From Pengzhenrongella sicca (GTDB lineage: Bacteria > Actinomycetota > Actinomycetes > Actinomycetales > Cellulomonadaceae), in contig NZ_CP071868.1 in the NCBI RefSeq assembly GCF_017569225.1, positions 3,348,001 through 3,412,000 of the forward strand: a stretch of DNA of 64,000 nt, written 5' to 3'. Below the pieces are notes generated by a model. It did not search any database. It worked only from the letters and a program-made list of their open reading frames with translations, and was not told the DNA's origin. Below are positions 1 through 10,668 of the stretch, one piece after another (the stretch's first letter is position 1; each line of letters begins with the position of its first letter). Both the position numbers and the translations under genes were made by a program.

Positions 1-2343
<2,343 letters not shown>

Positions 2344-3417
2344 TCAGCCGTCCTCGGCGCGCTCCGCGATGAGCTCGGTCGCGCGGATCACGTCGGCGAG
2401 CCCCGCGCGTGCGGAGTCGGGCGTCGCGTCGGCGGACGGCCCCGCGACGACGACGACGTCGCGCAGCCGCGCGGGCGGCAGCCCCAGCCGCCCCCAGGGG
2501 CCGAGCAGGGCACCCGCCTGCCCGACGACGTCGGGCCCGCCCAGGTCGGACCCGGTCCCCCGCGACCGGCCGGCGCGCGCGGCGGCGCCGACCCCGGCCT
2601 CGGCCACGACCGCGGCGGGCAGGCCAGCCCAGAGCCCGACGCCCCGCTCGACCGCCTCGGCGATCCGGTCCCAGCCGCGCTCGTTGAAGCCGTCGACGGC
2701 CAGCGCGATGGCATCTGCCCCGGCCGCGACGACCGAGCGGACCGGGATCCACGACTCGCCGGTGTGGACGACGACGCGCGTAGCGCCCGCGGCGCGCGCC
2801 GCCTCGGCGACGAGGCGCAACTGCTCGCTCACGACCCCCGCGGGCACGGCGCGCAGCACCGAGTTGCCCGCGAAGGTGGGCCGGCGGCCCAGGAGCACCT
2901 CGGCGAGGGTCGACTCGTCGAGCACGAGGGTCGGCTCCGCGCCGGGCACGGCGACCCGCAGCGCGGCGAGGTGGTCGGCGACCCCGACCGCGAGGGACTC
3001 CGTGAGCTCGCGGACCGCCCCCGGGTCCGAGAGCACGCGGTCGCCGCGCGCGAGGTACAGGTGCGCCGCGAGCGTGAACGGGCCCGTGACCGCCGCGACG
3101 AGCGGCCCCGCGTAGCCGTACGCGGCGACCGCGAGCGCGTCGACGTCCTCGCGCAGCAGCGCGGCGGCGCGCAGGCAGTCCCGGCCCGGTCGGTCCGCGA
3201 GCTTCCAGCCGTGCGGGCCGAGCTCGGCGGGCAGCTCCGCCAGCAGCGCCGCGCCGCGCCCGGTGGGCTCGGCCCCGTAGCCGCGGGCCGCGAGCTGCAC
3301 GAGGAACGGCAGCCCGTCGACGCCGGTCGGCGTCGACGTGAGCTCGCCCATGACTGCGGTCTGCGCCTCGAGCACGTCGGTGCCCGCCCAGGGCCCGAGG
3401 CCCGAGACCGCCGTCAT
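2344..3417 (-). CDS. MetE/UROD-fold 'vitamin-B12-independent methionine synthase' family protein, zinc ligands missing
   Basis: A 357-residue protein of the UROD/MetE-like TIM-barrel superfamily that is often annotated as cobalamin-independent methionine synthase and sits beside ligA in actinobacteria. It matches only the C-terminal catalytic half of true MetE (about 750 residues). The His of the MetE zinc site may correspond to VVVHTGES (about residues 215-222), but the next zinc ligand, normally Cys two residues on, is Gly. The whole protein has a single cysteine (GRDCLRAA, near 80). A thiol-activating zinc centre therefore looks absent and methyl transfer to homocysteine is doubtful. The start overlaps the stop of the upstream hydrolase by 4 nt (3414-3417), implying translational coupling. 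Family membership is firm; function is unknown. Confidence 0.85.
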   Translation of the reverse strand: MTAVSGLGPWAGTDVLEAQTAVMGELTSTPTGVDGLPFLVQLAARGYGAEPTGRGAALLAELPAELGPHGWKLADRPGRDCLRAAALLREDVDALAVAAYGYAGPLVAAVTGPFTLAAHLYLARGDRVLSDPGAVRELTESLAVGVADHLAALRVAVPGAEPTLVLDESTLAEVLLGRRPTFAGNSVLRAVPAGVVSEQLRLVAEAARAAGATRVVVHTGESWIPVRSVVAAGADAIALAVDGFNERGWDRIAEAVERGVGLWAGLPAAVVAEAGVGAAARAGRSRGTGSDLGGPDVVGQAGALLGPWGRLGLPPARLRDVVVVAGPSADATPDSARAGLADVIRATELIAERAEDG

Positions 3418-4181
3418 CCGGCGAGCCGCGCATGCAGGAAGCCGATGGTGCGCGCCAGCGCGACCTCGGCGGCGCCAGGGTCGGACAGCTCGACGTCCGC
3501 GTTGGCGAACGAGTGCTCGGTGCCGCGGTACGTGAAGGTGTCGACGGGCGTGCTCGCGGCCCGCAGGGCGCGGACGAAGGACTCGACGTCGTCGGCGGAC
3601 TCGAACTCGTCGTCGGCGGCGAGGTGCAGCTGCACGGGGCAGCCGATCTCGGCGGCCACCTCGAGGTCCGCAGTCGCGTAGTACGCGACGACGGCGTCGA
3701 ACCGGCCGTTCCCGGCGGTGCGGAGCGCGAGCCAGCCCCCGAGCGAGAAGCCGACCACGCCGACGTGGGCCGATCCCGCGGCCCGCAGCCGCTTGCCGGC
3801 CGCCGCGATGAGGCGCCGCGCGGCGTCGTCGTCGAGGTCGTCCGCGAGCGCCTCGGCCCGGCCCGGGTCCCGGGTCGTGACGCCGTCGTACATGTCCACG
3901 AGCTCGACGTCGAAGCCAGCCATCGTCAGCTCGTCGGCGAAGTCGGCGACGTGCGGCAGCGGGCCGTACCAGTCGTGCACGACGACGACGCCCGGGCCGC
4001 CGCCGGCGCCGGCGCCCGGGGCGACGGCGGAGTCATCCTCGTCGTCGGGGTCGTCCAGGTCGTCGTCGAGGTCGTCGTCGATCACCTCGTCGACCAGCTC
4101 GTCGTCGAGCGGCTCCCCGTCGAGCGGATCGCTGCTGAGCGGGCCGTTCGAACCCGCCGCACCCGCTGGCTGAGCGTTCAT
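3414..4181 (-). CDS. Dienelactone hydrolase family protein with acidic N-terminal extension
   Basis: A 255-residue cytosolic alpha/beta hydrolase of the DLH family. The first core strand is [15 protein letters not shown] (about 64-78), the nucleophile elbow GFSLGG gives Ser (family members carry Cys or Ser), the acid is in LAADDEF, and the catalytic His is in [10 protein letters not shown]. Before the fold lies an unusual segment at about residues 18-50 in which 21 of 33 residues are Asp or Glu. ATG 4181 has a GGAGG about 8 nt upstream and overlaps the mnmA stop as ATGA; the 3' end overlaps the MetE-like start the same way. It thus sits in a tightly coupled iscS-mnmA-DLH-metE-like chain, although its substrate has no obvious link to tRNA thiolation. 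Confidence 0.88.
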   Translation of the reverse strand: MNAQPAGAAGSNGPLSSDPLDGEPLDDELVDEVIDDDLDDDLDDPDDEDDSAVAPGAGAGGGPGVVVVHDWYGPLPHVADFADELTMAGFDVELVDMYDGVTTRDPGRAEALADDLDDDAARRLIAAAGKRLRAAGSAHVGVVGFSLGGWLALRTAGNGRFDAVVAYYATADLEVAAEIGCPVQLHLAADDEFESADDVESFVRALRAASTPVDTFTYRGTEHSFANADVELSDPGAAEVALARTIGFLHARLAG

Positions 4182-5350
4182 CCGCGCACCTCCGCTGTTG
4201 CCGTGACCCGTTCCGTCGCGCTCACCGTCGCCTGCCCGAGCACCCGCGTCCCGTCGTACAGCACCACCGACTGTCCGGGCGCCACACCGCGCAGCCCCGG
4301 CCCGCCGGCGTCGCGGTCGACCTCGACCCGAAGCGCTCGTCCGGGCAGCGTACGCACCCGCACCGCGGCCGTCGCGCCGTGCGCCCGGACCTGCGCCGAG
4401 CAGGCGATCCATGGCCCGGGAACGGCGTCGCCCGCGGCTTGGCCGACGTCGCCTGCGGCCGGGCCGGCGTCGTGCGCGAGCCACCCGGCGTCGTCGGCCA
4501 CGAGCGCCGCGATCTCGAGGTCGCCGGCCGGGCCGACCACGACGCGGTTGGTCACGGGCTGCACCTCAAGCACGTACCGCGGCTTGCCGTCGGGCGCGGG
4601 GCGGCCGATCGCGAGGCCCTTGCGCTGCCCGACCGTGTAGGCGTAGGCGCCATCGTGCGCGCCGACGACGCGGCCCGCGGCGTCGACGATGTCGCCCGGC
4701 CGCGCGCCGAACTTGTCACGCAGGAAGCCCTGGGTGTCGCCGTCGGCCACGAAGCAGATGTCGTAGGAGTCCGGCTTGGCCGAGACCCCGAGCCCGCGCG
4801 CGGCCGCCTCGGCCCGCACGTCGTCCTTGGACGCGGCGTCGCAGAGCGGGAACATCGAGCGCGCAAGGCGGTCGGGGCCCATCACGGCCAGCACGTACGA
4901 CTGGTCCTTGGCGAGGTCGGCGGAGCGGTGCAGCTCGCGCGTGCCGTCGGCCCGGTCCTCGATGCGCGCGTAGTGCCCGGTGCACACCGCGTCGAACCCG
5001 AGCGCGAGGCCCTTGTCGAGCAGCGCCTCGAACTTGATGTGCTCGTTGCACCGCACGCACGGGTTCGGGGTCCGGCCGGCGGCGTACTCCGCGTAGAAGT
5101 CGGCGACGACGGTCTCCTCGAACCGCTCGGACAGGTCCCAGACGTAATACGGGATCCCGAGCACGTCGGCCGCGCGGCGCGCGTCGCCCGCGTCCTCGAT
5201 CGAGCAGCACCCGCGGGAGCCGGTGCGGAACTGGTCGCGGTTGCGCGATAGGGCCATGTGCACGCCGACGACGTCGTGGCCGGCGTCGACCGCGCGCGCC
5301 GCCGCGACCGCGGAGTCGACCCCGCCCGAGAGCGCCGCGAGGACCCTCAT
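4178..5350 (-). CDS. mnmA: tRNA-specific 2-thiouridylase MnmA
   Basis: Makes the 2-thio group of s2U34 in tRNAs for Lys, Glu and Gln, using persulfide sulfur and ATP. The 390-residue length fits the family. The PP-loop motif SGGVDS is at residues 8-13; the catalytic cysteine motif [12 protein letters not shown] has Cys98 and Cys101; the second redox cysteine is Cys199 in [20 protein letters not shown] near 125-129 is also conserved. The C-terminal beta-barrel is present, with an Ala/Gly-rich insertion around [14 protein letters not shown] that looks like lineage-specific low complexity. The ATG overlaps the iscS stop by 4 nt, coupling it to its likely sulfur donor. Confidence 0.97.
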   Translation of the reverse strand: MRVLAALSGGVDSAVAAARAVDAGHDVVGVHMALSRNRDQFRTGSRGCCSIEDAGDARRAADVLGIPYYVWDLSERFEETVVADFYAEYAAGRTPNPCVRCNEHIKFEALLDKGLALGFDAVCTGHYARIEDRADGTRELHRSADLAKDQSYVLAVMGPDRLARSMFPLCDAASKDDVRAEAAARGLGVSAKPDSYDICFVADGDTQGFLRDKFGARPGDIVDAAGRVVGAHDGAYAYTVGQRKGLAIGRPAPDGKPRYVLEVQPVTNRVVVGPAGDLEIAALVADDAGWLAHDAGPAAGDVGQAAGDAVPGPWIACSAQVRAHGATAAVRVRTLPGRALRVEVDRDAGGPGLRGVAPGQSVVLYDGTRVLGQATVSATERVTATAEVRG

Positions 5351-6582
5351 CGCCGTGCCCCCGCCGCGATCGCCGGCGCGGCGAGCCCGGCGCGCCGGGC
5401 GCGCTCGACGGCGCCGGGCAGCGCGTCGATCAGCGCGTCGACGTCGGCCGCGGTCGACGTGTGGCCGAGGCTGAAGCGCAGCGCGCCGCGCGCGTCGGGC
5501 TCGCTCACGCCCATCGCGAGCAGCACGTGGCTCGGCTGCGGGACGCCGGCCTGGCACGCTGAGCCGGTCGAGCACTCGACCCCGGCCGAGTCGAGCAGGT
5601 ACAGCAGCGAGTCGCCCTCGCAGCCGGCGAACGTCAGGTGGGCGTTCGCGGGCAGCCGCGCCGCCGGCCCGGCCGCGGATCCGGCGACGGCCCCCGCGGC
5701 CGGGTCGGGCCCGCGCAGCACCACGTCGGGGACCGCCGCGCGCACGCGGGCGACGAGGTCGTCGCGCAGCGCCGCGAGCTCGCTGGACCGCGCGGGCAGC
5801 TCGCGCACCGCCGCGTCGAGCGCGACGGCGAACGATCGCGCGGCGGGCGCGTCGAGCGTGCCCGACCGCACGCCGCGCTCCTGCCCGCCGCCGTGCAGCA
5901 GCGGGGTGAGCGCGAGGTCGCGCCGCGCGAGCAGCGCGCCGCTGCCGGGCGGGCCGCCGAGCTTGTGGGCGCTCACCGTCAGCGCGTCGAGGCCGGACGC
6001 GGCGAAGTCCACCGGCACCTGCCCGACGGCCTGGACGGCGTCGGAGTGCACCGGGATCCCGTGCCGGCGGGCCAGCGCCACGACGTCGCCGAGCGGCTGG
6101 ACCGCGCCGACCTCGTTGTTCGCCCACATCACGGACACGAGCGCGACCTGCTCCGGCGCGGCCGCGAGCTCGGCCGCGAGCGCGTCGAGGTCCAGCACGC
6201 CGTCGCGGTCGACGGGCAGCAGCACCACCTGGGCGCCCTCGTGCTCGCCGAGCCACCGAGCCGGGTCGAGCACCGCGTGGTGCTCGACGGCCGAGACGAG
6301 GATCCGGCGGCGCGCCGGGTCCTGGGCGCGGCGCGCCCAGAAGATGCCCTTGACCGCGAGGTTGTCCGCCTCCGTCCCGCCGGCGGTGAACAGGACCTCG
6401 CTCGGGCGCGCGCCGAGGCCCGCCGCGAGCCGCTCGCGCGCCTCCTCGACCGTGCGGCGGGCCGCCCGGCCGGACGCGTGCAGGGACGAGGCGTTGCCGG
6501 TGCGCGCGAGCTCGGCGGTCATCGCGGCGATCGCCGCGGGCCGCATCGGAGTCGTCGCTGCATGGTCGAGATAGGCCGTCAC
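5347..6582 (-). CDS. iscS: Cysteine desulfurase (IscS/NifS family)
   Basis: PLP enzyme that converts cysteine to alanine and an enzyme-bound persulfide, here probably feeding MnmA and Fe-S assembly. The protein opens [14 protein letters not shown], typical of the family. The PLP lysine is in [12 protein letters not shown], and the catalytic cysteine loop is [11 protein letters not shown]. Length is about 411 residues. GTG 6582 is preferred because a TAGACT -10-like hexamer lies 8 nt upstream, consistent with a leaderless message, and because it gives the family's usual N-terminus. ATG 6588 is an alternative, with GGGGAGG 12 nt upstream. It is the first gene of the iscS-mnmA-DLH-metE-like chain. 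Confidence 0.95.
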   Translation of the reverse strand: MTAYLDHAATTPMRPAAIAAMTAELARTGNASSLHASGRAARRTVEEARERLAAGLGARPSEVLFTAGGTEADNLAVKGIFWARRAQDPARRRILVSAVEHHAVLDPARWLGEHEGAQVVLLPVDRDGVLDLDALAAELAAAPEQVALVSVMWANNEVGAVQPLGDVVALARRHGIPVHSDAVQAVGQVPVDFAASGLDALTVSAHKLGGPPGSGALLARRDLALTPLLHGGGQERGVRSGTLDAPAARSFAVALDAAVRELPARSSELAALRDDLVARVRAAVPDVVLRGPDPAAGAVAGSAAGPAARLPANAHLTFAGCEGDSLLYLLDSAGVECSTGSACQAGVPQPSHVLLAMGVSEPDARGALRFSLGHTSTAADVDALIDALPGAVERARRAGLAAPAIAAGARR

Positions 6583-6590
6583 GAGCATCG

Positions 6591-6596
6591 AGTCTA
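6591..6596 (-). promoter_or_regulatory. -10 element for leaderless iscS
   Basis: Reads TAGACT on the minus strand (consensus TAnnnT), 8 nt before GTG 6582. It lies in a 54-nt divergent gap facing the kinase -10. The -35 region is not recognisable. Inference from spacing only. Confidence 0.45.
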
Positions 6597-6627
6597 CGAA
6601 CCTCCCCGGCCCGAGTGCGCTGGCTGG

Positions 6628-6633
6628 CAGAAT
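6628..6633 (+). promoter_or_regulatory. -10 element for leaderless APH-fold kinase
   Basis: CAGAAT ends 6 nt before GTG 6640, the spacing expected if transcription begins at the start codon. No Shine-Dalgarno sequence is visible in front of either candidate GTG. The hexamer matches TAnnnT less well than those of glgP and glgE. Confidence 0.4.
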
Positions 6634-6636
6634 GGG

Positions 6637-7623
6637 GTGGTGGAATCCAGCGCCGATCCGGCTCCCGTGGCATTCTCCGGCTCCCGGCTCGGCTGGCGGG
6701 ACCTCCCGCGTGCCGTCCGGGCCCGGATCGCCGAGCTCGCCGGCGCAGAGGTGATCGCCGAGACAAGCGCGACGAGCGGCTTCAGCCCGGGCTTCGCGGC
6801 GGTCCTGGAGCTCGGCAACGGCCACGAGATCTTCGTCAAGGCCGTCTCGGCCGAGCAGAACCCCGTCTCCCCCGAGCTCGCCCGCCGCGAGATCACGGTC
6901 GCCACGGCCCTGCCCCCCGAGGTTCCGGCGCCCGCCCTGCTCTGGTCGGACGACGACGGCACCTGGGTCCTGCTCGGCTTCGAGGCGGTGCACGGGCGCT
7001 CGCCCGAGCAGCCGTGGCGGGCGCCCGACGTCGCGCGGGTGCTCGCGGCGCTCGGGGACCTCGCCGCCGCCCGGCCGGTGGACCCGCACGGGCTGCAGCC
7101 GATCGCCGTCGCGCTCGCCGACGACTTCCGGGGCTGGCGCACGATCTCCGCGGCCGCCCACTCCACGCAGGTGGACGAGACCGGCCGCCGCGGCGAGCGC
7201 GGCGCCTGGGTCCTCGAGCACGTCGACGACCTCGCGGCGTGGGAGTCCGCCTGGCCGGAGGCCGCGCTCGGGACCGCGCTCGTACACGGCGACCTGCGCG
7301 CCGACAACGTCCTGCTGGACGGCGACCGGACCTGGCTCGTGGACTGGCCGCACGCGACCATCGGCGCGCCGTGGCTCGACCTGGCCTTCATGCTGCCGAG
7401 CGTCGAGATGCAGGGCGGCGGCGACGCCGACGCGCTGTTCTGGGCCCAGCCGGTGTCCGCCGGCCTCGACCCCGCGGCGCTGCGCGCGGTCCTCGCGGCC
7501 CTCGCGGGCTACTTCGCGCACAGCTCCCTGCAGCCGTCGCCGCTCGGCATCCCGAATCTGCGCCGGTTCCAGGGCGCTCAGGCTGAGGTCACCCTCGACT
7601 GGATCCGTCGCCTGCCTGCCTGA
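6637..7623 (+). CDS. APH-fold phosphotransferase (aminoglycoside phosphotransferase family)
   Basis: About 328 residues with a protein-kinase-like APH fold. The Brenner motif [15 protein letters not shown] supplies the catalytic Asp, and LVDWPHA supplies the Mg-binding Asp. An upstream Lys ([10 protein letters not shown]) matches the ATP-binding lysine. The family phosphorylates small hydroxyl compounds; housekeeping actinobacterial members have mostly unknown substrates, so a resistance role should not be assumed. GTG 6637 and GTG 6640 are adjacent in-frame starts. It diverges from iscS across about 54 nt, and its last 46 nt overlap the 3' end of the convergent GGDEF gene. Confidence 0.85.
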   Translation: MVESSADPAPVAFSGSRLGWRDLPRAVRARIAELAGAEVIAETSATSGFSPGFAAVLELGNGHEIFVKAVSAEQNPVSPELARREITVATALPPEVPAPALLWSDDDGTWVLLGFEAVHGRSPEQPWRAPDVARVLAALGDLAAARPVDPHGLQPIAVALADDFRGWRTISAAAHSTQVDETGRRGERGAWVLEHVDDLAAWESAWPEAALGTALVHGDLRADNVLLDGDRTWLVDWPHATIGAPWLDLAFMLPSVEMQGGGDADALFWAQPVSAGLDPAALRAVLAALAGYFAHSSLQPSPLGIPNLRRFQGAQAEVTLDWIRRLPA

Positions 7624-8600
7624 GCCGACTTGACCAGGTACATCGCCGCGTCGGCCGCCGCGACGAGCGACGCGGCGTCGTCGCCCGGACCGGCGCAGAC
7701 CGAACCCGTGCTCGCGCGGCACTGCAGCGCGACCTCACCGATCGTGATCGGGTCGTCGAGCACCCGGCCCAGGCGCGCGGCCAGGCGGTCCACCTGGCCC
7801 GCCGGGCACTCCTGGACGACGACGAACTCGTCGCCGCCCACGCGCGCGATCGCGTCCGCACCGCGGATGCTCCGATGCAGGCGCTGCCCGACCTCCTCGA
7901 GCACGCCGTCGCCGACGGCGTGCCCGTGCCGGTCGTTGATCTCCTTGAACCCGTCGAGGTCGAGGTAGGAGACGACGAGCTGCTGGCCGTCGCGGCGGGT
8001 CCGAGCGAGGGCACTCGTGAGGAGCTCGTCGAGCAGGCGCCGGTTCGCCAGCCCGGTGAGCGCATCGCGGAGCGCCAGGTCGCGGTAGAGCGCCTCGCTC
8101 GCCGCGAGCCGCTGCTCGACCTCTCGCCGGTCTGTGACGTCGCGCCCGACCGCGAGCACCTCGGCGCCACCGGGCCGCGGCAGGTAGAGATCCGTCCACT
8201 CGATCCACCGGTCGCCCGACAGCTCGACGTTGTTCGTCAGGAGCGGCGCCTCGGGGGCCATCCGGGCGACCTGGCGCACGAGGCTGTCGAGCTCGATGGT
8301 CGTAAGCACGGTGTCCATCGTCCGGCCGACCAGCTCGAGCGCGTCGCCGCCGACCGCGGAGGCCCAGGCCTTGTTGCAGTACACGAGCACCAGGTCGTCC
8401 ACTCGGTAGCGCGAGATCCGCTCCGTGAGCAGGTCGAGGACCTCGACCAGCGGCGCGGCGGCCGGCGCCGGCGCGTCGGCGCCGCGTCGGTCCGTCCGCG
8501 CGGCGAGCTCGGCCAAGGCTGCCGGCTGAACGGAGCCTCCTGACGGCACAGCGCCTGCTGGCAGCACGGAGCAGCCGTCCCGCGACGGTCCCTGGCTCAT
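7578..8600 (-). CDS. PAS-GGDEF diguanylate cyclase
   Basis: Predicted to make c-di-GMP from two GTP. A PAS-like sensor region spans about residues 45-165 ([27 protein letters not shown]) and the GGDEF domain about 175-335 ([26 protein letters not shown]). The signature is an intact GGDEF, and an RGAD sequence ends five residues before it, matching the RxxD inhibitory site, so product feedback is expected. No membrane segment is seen, so it is probably cytosolic. The start at 8600 has GAGGAG about 6 nt upstream. Its 3' end overlaps the kinase gene by 46 nt, tail to tail. Confidence 0.92.
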   Translation of the reverse strand: MSQGPSRDGCSVLPAGAVPSGGSVQPAALAELAARTDRRGADAPAPAAAPLVEVLDLLTERISRYRVDDLVLVYCNKAWASAVGGDALELVGRTMDTVLTTIELDSLVRQVARMAPEAPLLTNNVELSGDRWIEWTDLYLPRPGGAEVLAVGRDVTDRREVEQRLAASEALYRDLALRDALTGLANRRLLDELLTSALARTRRDGQQLVVSYLDLDGFKEINDRHGHAVGDGVLEEVGQRLHRSIRGADAIARVGGDEFVVVQECPAGQVDRLAARLGRVLDDPITIGEVALQCRASTGSVCAGPGDDAASLVAAADAAMYLVKSAQAGRRRIQSRVTSA

Positions 8601-8676
8601 GTACGGCTCCTCAGTGAGGTGTTTTCCTTCTCATCGGTCGCGGCGGCCCGAGACTTCGCGATTTCCTCAGGTGAAA

Positions 8677-9672
8677 TCAGCCCTCGAGACGACGCAACTC
8701 CGCTGTGACCTGCGGGAGGACCTGGAAGAGGTCGCCCACGATGCCGAAGTCCGCGATCTCGAAGATCGGCGACTCCGGGTCGGAGTTGATGGCCACGATC
8801 GTGCCGGCGGCCTGCATGCCGCCGCGGTGGTGGACCGCCCCGGAGACGCCCGCGCCGATGTACAGCCGCGGGGCGACCGTCACCCCGGTCTGCCCGATCT
8901 GCGCCTCGTGCGCGATCCAGCCCTCGTCCGTCGCCACCCGTGTCGCGCCGACGGCGCCCCCGAGCACGTCGGCCAGCTCCTCGAGCGGCCCGAAGTCGCC
9001 GTTCGTGCCGCGCCCGCCGGCGACGACGACCTGCGCCTCGCTGAGGTCCGGCCGGCCCGACGTCGGCCGCTCGGTGCGCTGCTCGAGCGTCACCGCGCGA
9101 GCGTGCGCGCTCACCACCGGGCTCACGAGCACGACCTCCGGGGACGTCGGGGCCGGCGCGGCCTCGGCCGGGACGGAGTTGGCCTTGAGCGCGACGACCG
9201 CGAGCGGCGTCGTGATCGCGCAGCGGGTGGTCCAGCTCCCCGCGAAGACGGTCTTGTCCGCGACGACCCGGCCGTCGTCGATCGCGAGGCCGCCCGCGTC
9301 GACCACGACGCCGGCACCGGTGAGCACGCCGACCCGCGCGGCGACCTCCTTGTTCTCGAACGTCGAGGTGAGCAGCAGCAGGCTCGACTCGTGGGCGATC
9401 GCGAGCTCGGCAAGGACCTCGGCGACGACGGGCGTCAGGTGCGCGTCCGCCGCGGCCTCGCCGGCCGGGCCGAGGGTGACGCGGTAGACCCGCTCGACGC
9501 CGGCCTCCCCGAGCGTCGCGCGGACGTTCTCGAGCCCGCCGCCGAACCAGACCCCGTGCACCGGCGCGCCCAGCGCGCGGGCGGCCGTGAGAAGCTCCAG
9601 CACGGGCGGGCGCAGCCGACCCTCGTGCTGGTCGAGCAGGACGAGCGCGGGGACGGTCGCGGTCTCGGTCAT
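8677..9672 (-). CDS. etfA: Electron transfer flavoprotein alpha subunit
   Basis: The 331-residue FAD-binding subunit of ETF, which passes electrons from acyl-CoA dehydrogenases and related flavoenzymes to the quinone pool. The C-terminal FAD domain is clear: [13 protein letters not shown], then [17 protein letters not shown], then [23 protein letters not shown] (broken across about 225-315). The N-terminal domain shows the usual [13 protein letters not shown] region. The start overlaps the etfB stop by 4 nt (9669-9672). Just past the stop, GATTTC and GAAATC form a 6-bp stem (about 8655-8675) that could help end the message; this is weak. The etfBA pair near iscS-mnmA matches the actinobacterial order. 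Confidence 0.96.
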   Translation of the reverse strand: MTETATVPALVLLDQHEGRLRPPVLELLTAARALGAPVHGVWFGGGLENVRATLGEAGVERVYRVTLGPAGEAAADAHLTPVVAEVLAELAIAHESSLLLLTSTFENKEVAARVGVLTGAGVVVDAGGLAIDDGRVVADKTVFAGSWTTRCAITTPLAVVALKANSVPAEAAPAPTSPEVVLVSPVVSAHARAVTLEQRTERPTSGRPDLSEAQVVVAGGRGTNGDFGPLEELADVLGGAVGATRVATDEGWIAHEAQIGQTGVTVAPRLYIGAGVSGAVHHRGGMQAAGTIVAINSDPESPIFEIADFGIVGDLFQVLPQVTAELRRLEG

Positions 9673-10490
9673 CGCTGGCTCCTTGAGGTCACGAGCTTGT
9701 TCTCGATCAGGTACGCGGCGAGCGTGACGCCCGCGGTCCCGTCGTCGGTCAGGAGCACGCGCTGCTCCCGGGCCGGGCGGGCGGCCGCGGCGAGCACCTC
9801 GGTCCGGGCCCCGGCCGCGCCGACGACGGCCTCGTCGACGCCGAGGTCCGCGAGCGAGCGGACCGTCACGGGCTTCTTGCGCGCCGCCATGATCGACTTG
9901 AAGTTGGGGTAGCGCGGCGCGTTCGCCTGGTCGGTCACGCTGACCAGGGCGGGCAGCGGCGCGCTGAGGATCTCGGTCGCGCTGTCGAGCTCACGCCGCA
10001 CCCGCACGACGGAGTCGGCGATCGAGACCTCCGCGGCCAGGGTGAGCTGGGCAAGGTCGAGCTCGGCCGCGAGCGCGGCAGGCAGCATCGACGTCATGCC
10101 GTCGAGCGCGGCCATGCCGGTCACGACGAGGTCGACCGGCCCCTGCTCGGCGAGCTCGCGGATCGCCGCGGCGAGCACCGCGACGGTGCCGAACACGTCG
10201 GAACCCGCGACCGCGTCGTCGAGCACGTGCACGGCACTGTCGGCGCCCATCTGCAGGGCGCGGCGCGCCGCGTCCTCCGCGTCGTCCGGCCCGACGGTCA
10301 GGGCGATCACCTCGCCGGTCCCGCCCGCCTCGACGTGCGCCTCGAGGAGGCTGACGGCCGCCTCGACGGCGTTCTCGTCGAGCTCGTTGAGCGTGCCGTC
10401 GCCGCCGTCGCGCACCACGCGACCGTCGGGGTCGAGGCTCCGGTCGGACTGGATGTCCGGGACGTGCTTCACGCAAACCACGATTTTCAT
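9669..10490 (-). CDS. etfB: Electron transfer flavoprotein beta subunit
   Basis: The 273-residue AMP-binding subunit that pairs with EtfA. The diagnostic N-terminus is MKIVVCVKHVPD. The family loop LNELDENAVEAA is near 35-46, and the ETF-beta signature region VRVRRELDSATEILSAPLPALVSV is near 163-186. ATG 10490 has GGAGGG about 10 nt upstream. It diverges from glgX; a TAGCCT -10-like hexamer on the minus strand at 10578-10583 could drive etfBA with an approximately 85-nt leader, but no good -35 is visible. Confidence 0.96.
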   Translation of the reverse strand: MKIVVCVKHVPDIQSDRSLDPDGRVVRDGGDGTLNELDENAVEAAVSLLEAHVEAGGTGEVIALTVGPDDAEDAARRALQMGADSAVHVLDDAVAGSDVFGTVAVLAAAIRELAEQGPVDLVVTGMAALDGMTSMLPAALAAELDLAQLTLAAEVSIADSVVRVRRELDSATEILSAPLPALVSVTDQANAPRYPNFKSIMAARKKPVTVRSLADLGVDEAVVGAAGARTEVLAAAARPAREQRVLLTDDGTAGVTLAAYLIENKLVTSRSQR

Positions 10491-10668
10491 GCTGGTGCGA
10501 TCCCTCCAGGCGCGGCCACGCCGACGGGCGCTGACCTCTCGGCTGGCCGATCCGGACTCGGCCCGACCACCGGAGGAAGGCTACCCGTACCCCCGCGCCC
10601 GGACTTCACCCGGTCCGCCGGCGGTGATCGCCGCGCCCGTGTCCGCGGGGCCCTGGCCGTGCGGAACA

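Noticed and set aside
6637-7623. Aminoglycoside resistance gene
   Set aside because: Only the generic APH-fold kinase motifs are present, and the gene sits in a housekeeping neighbourhood; no resistance-specific features can be named.
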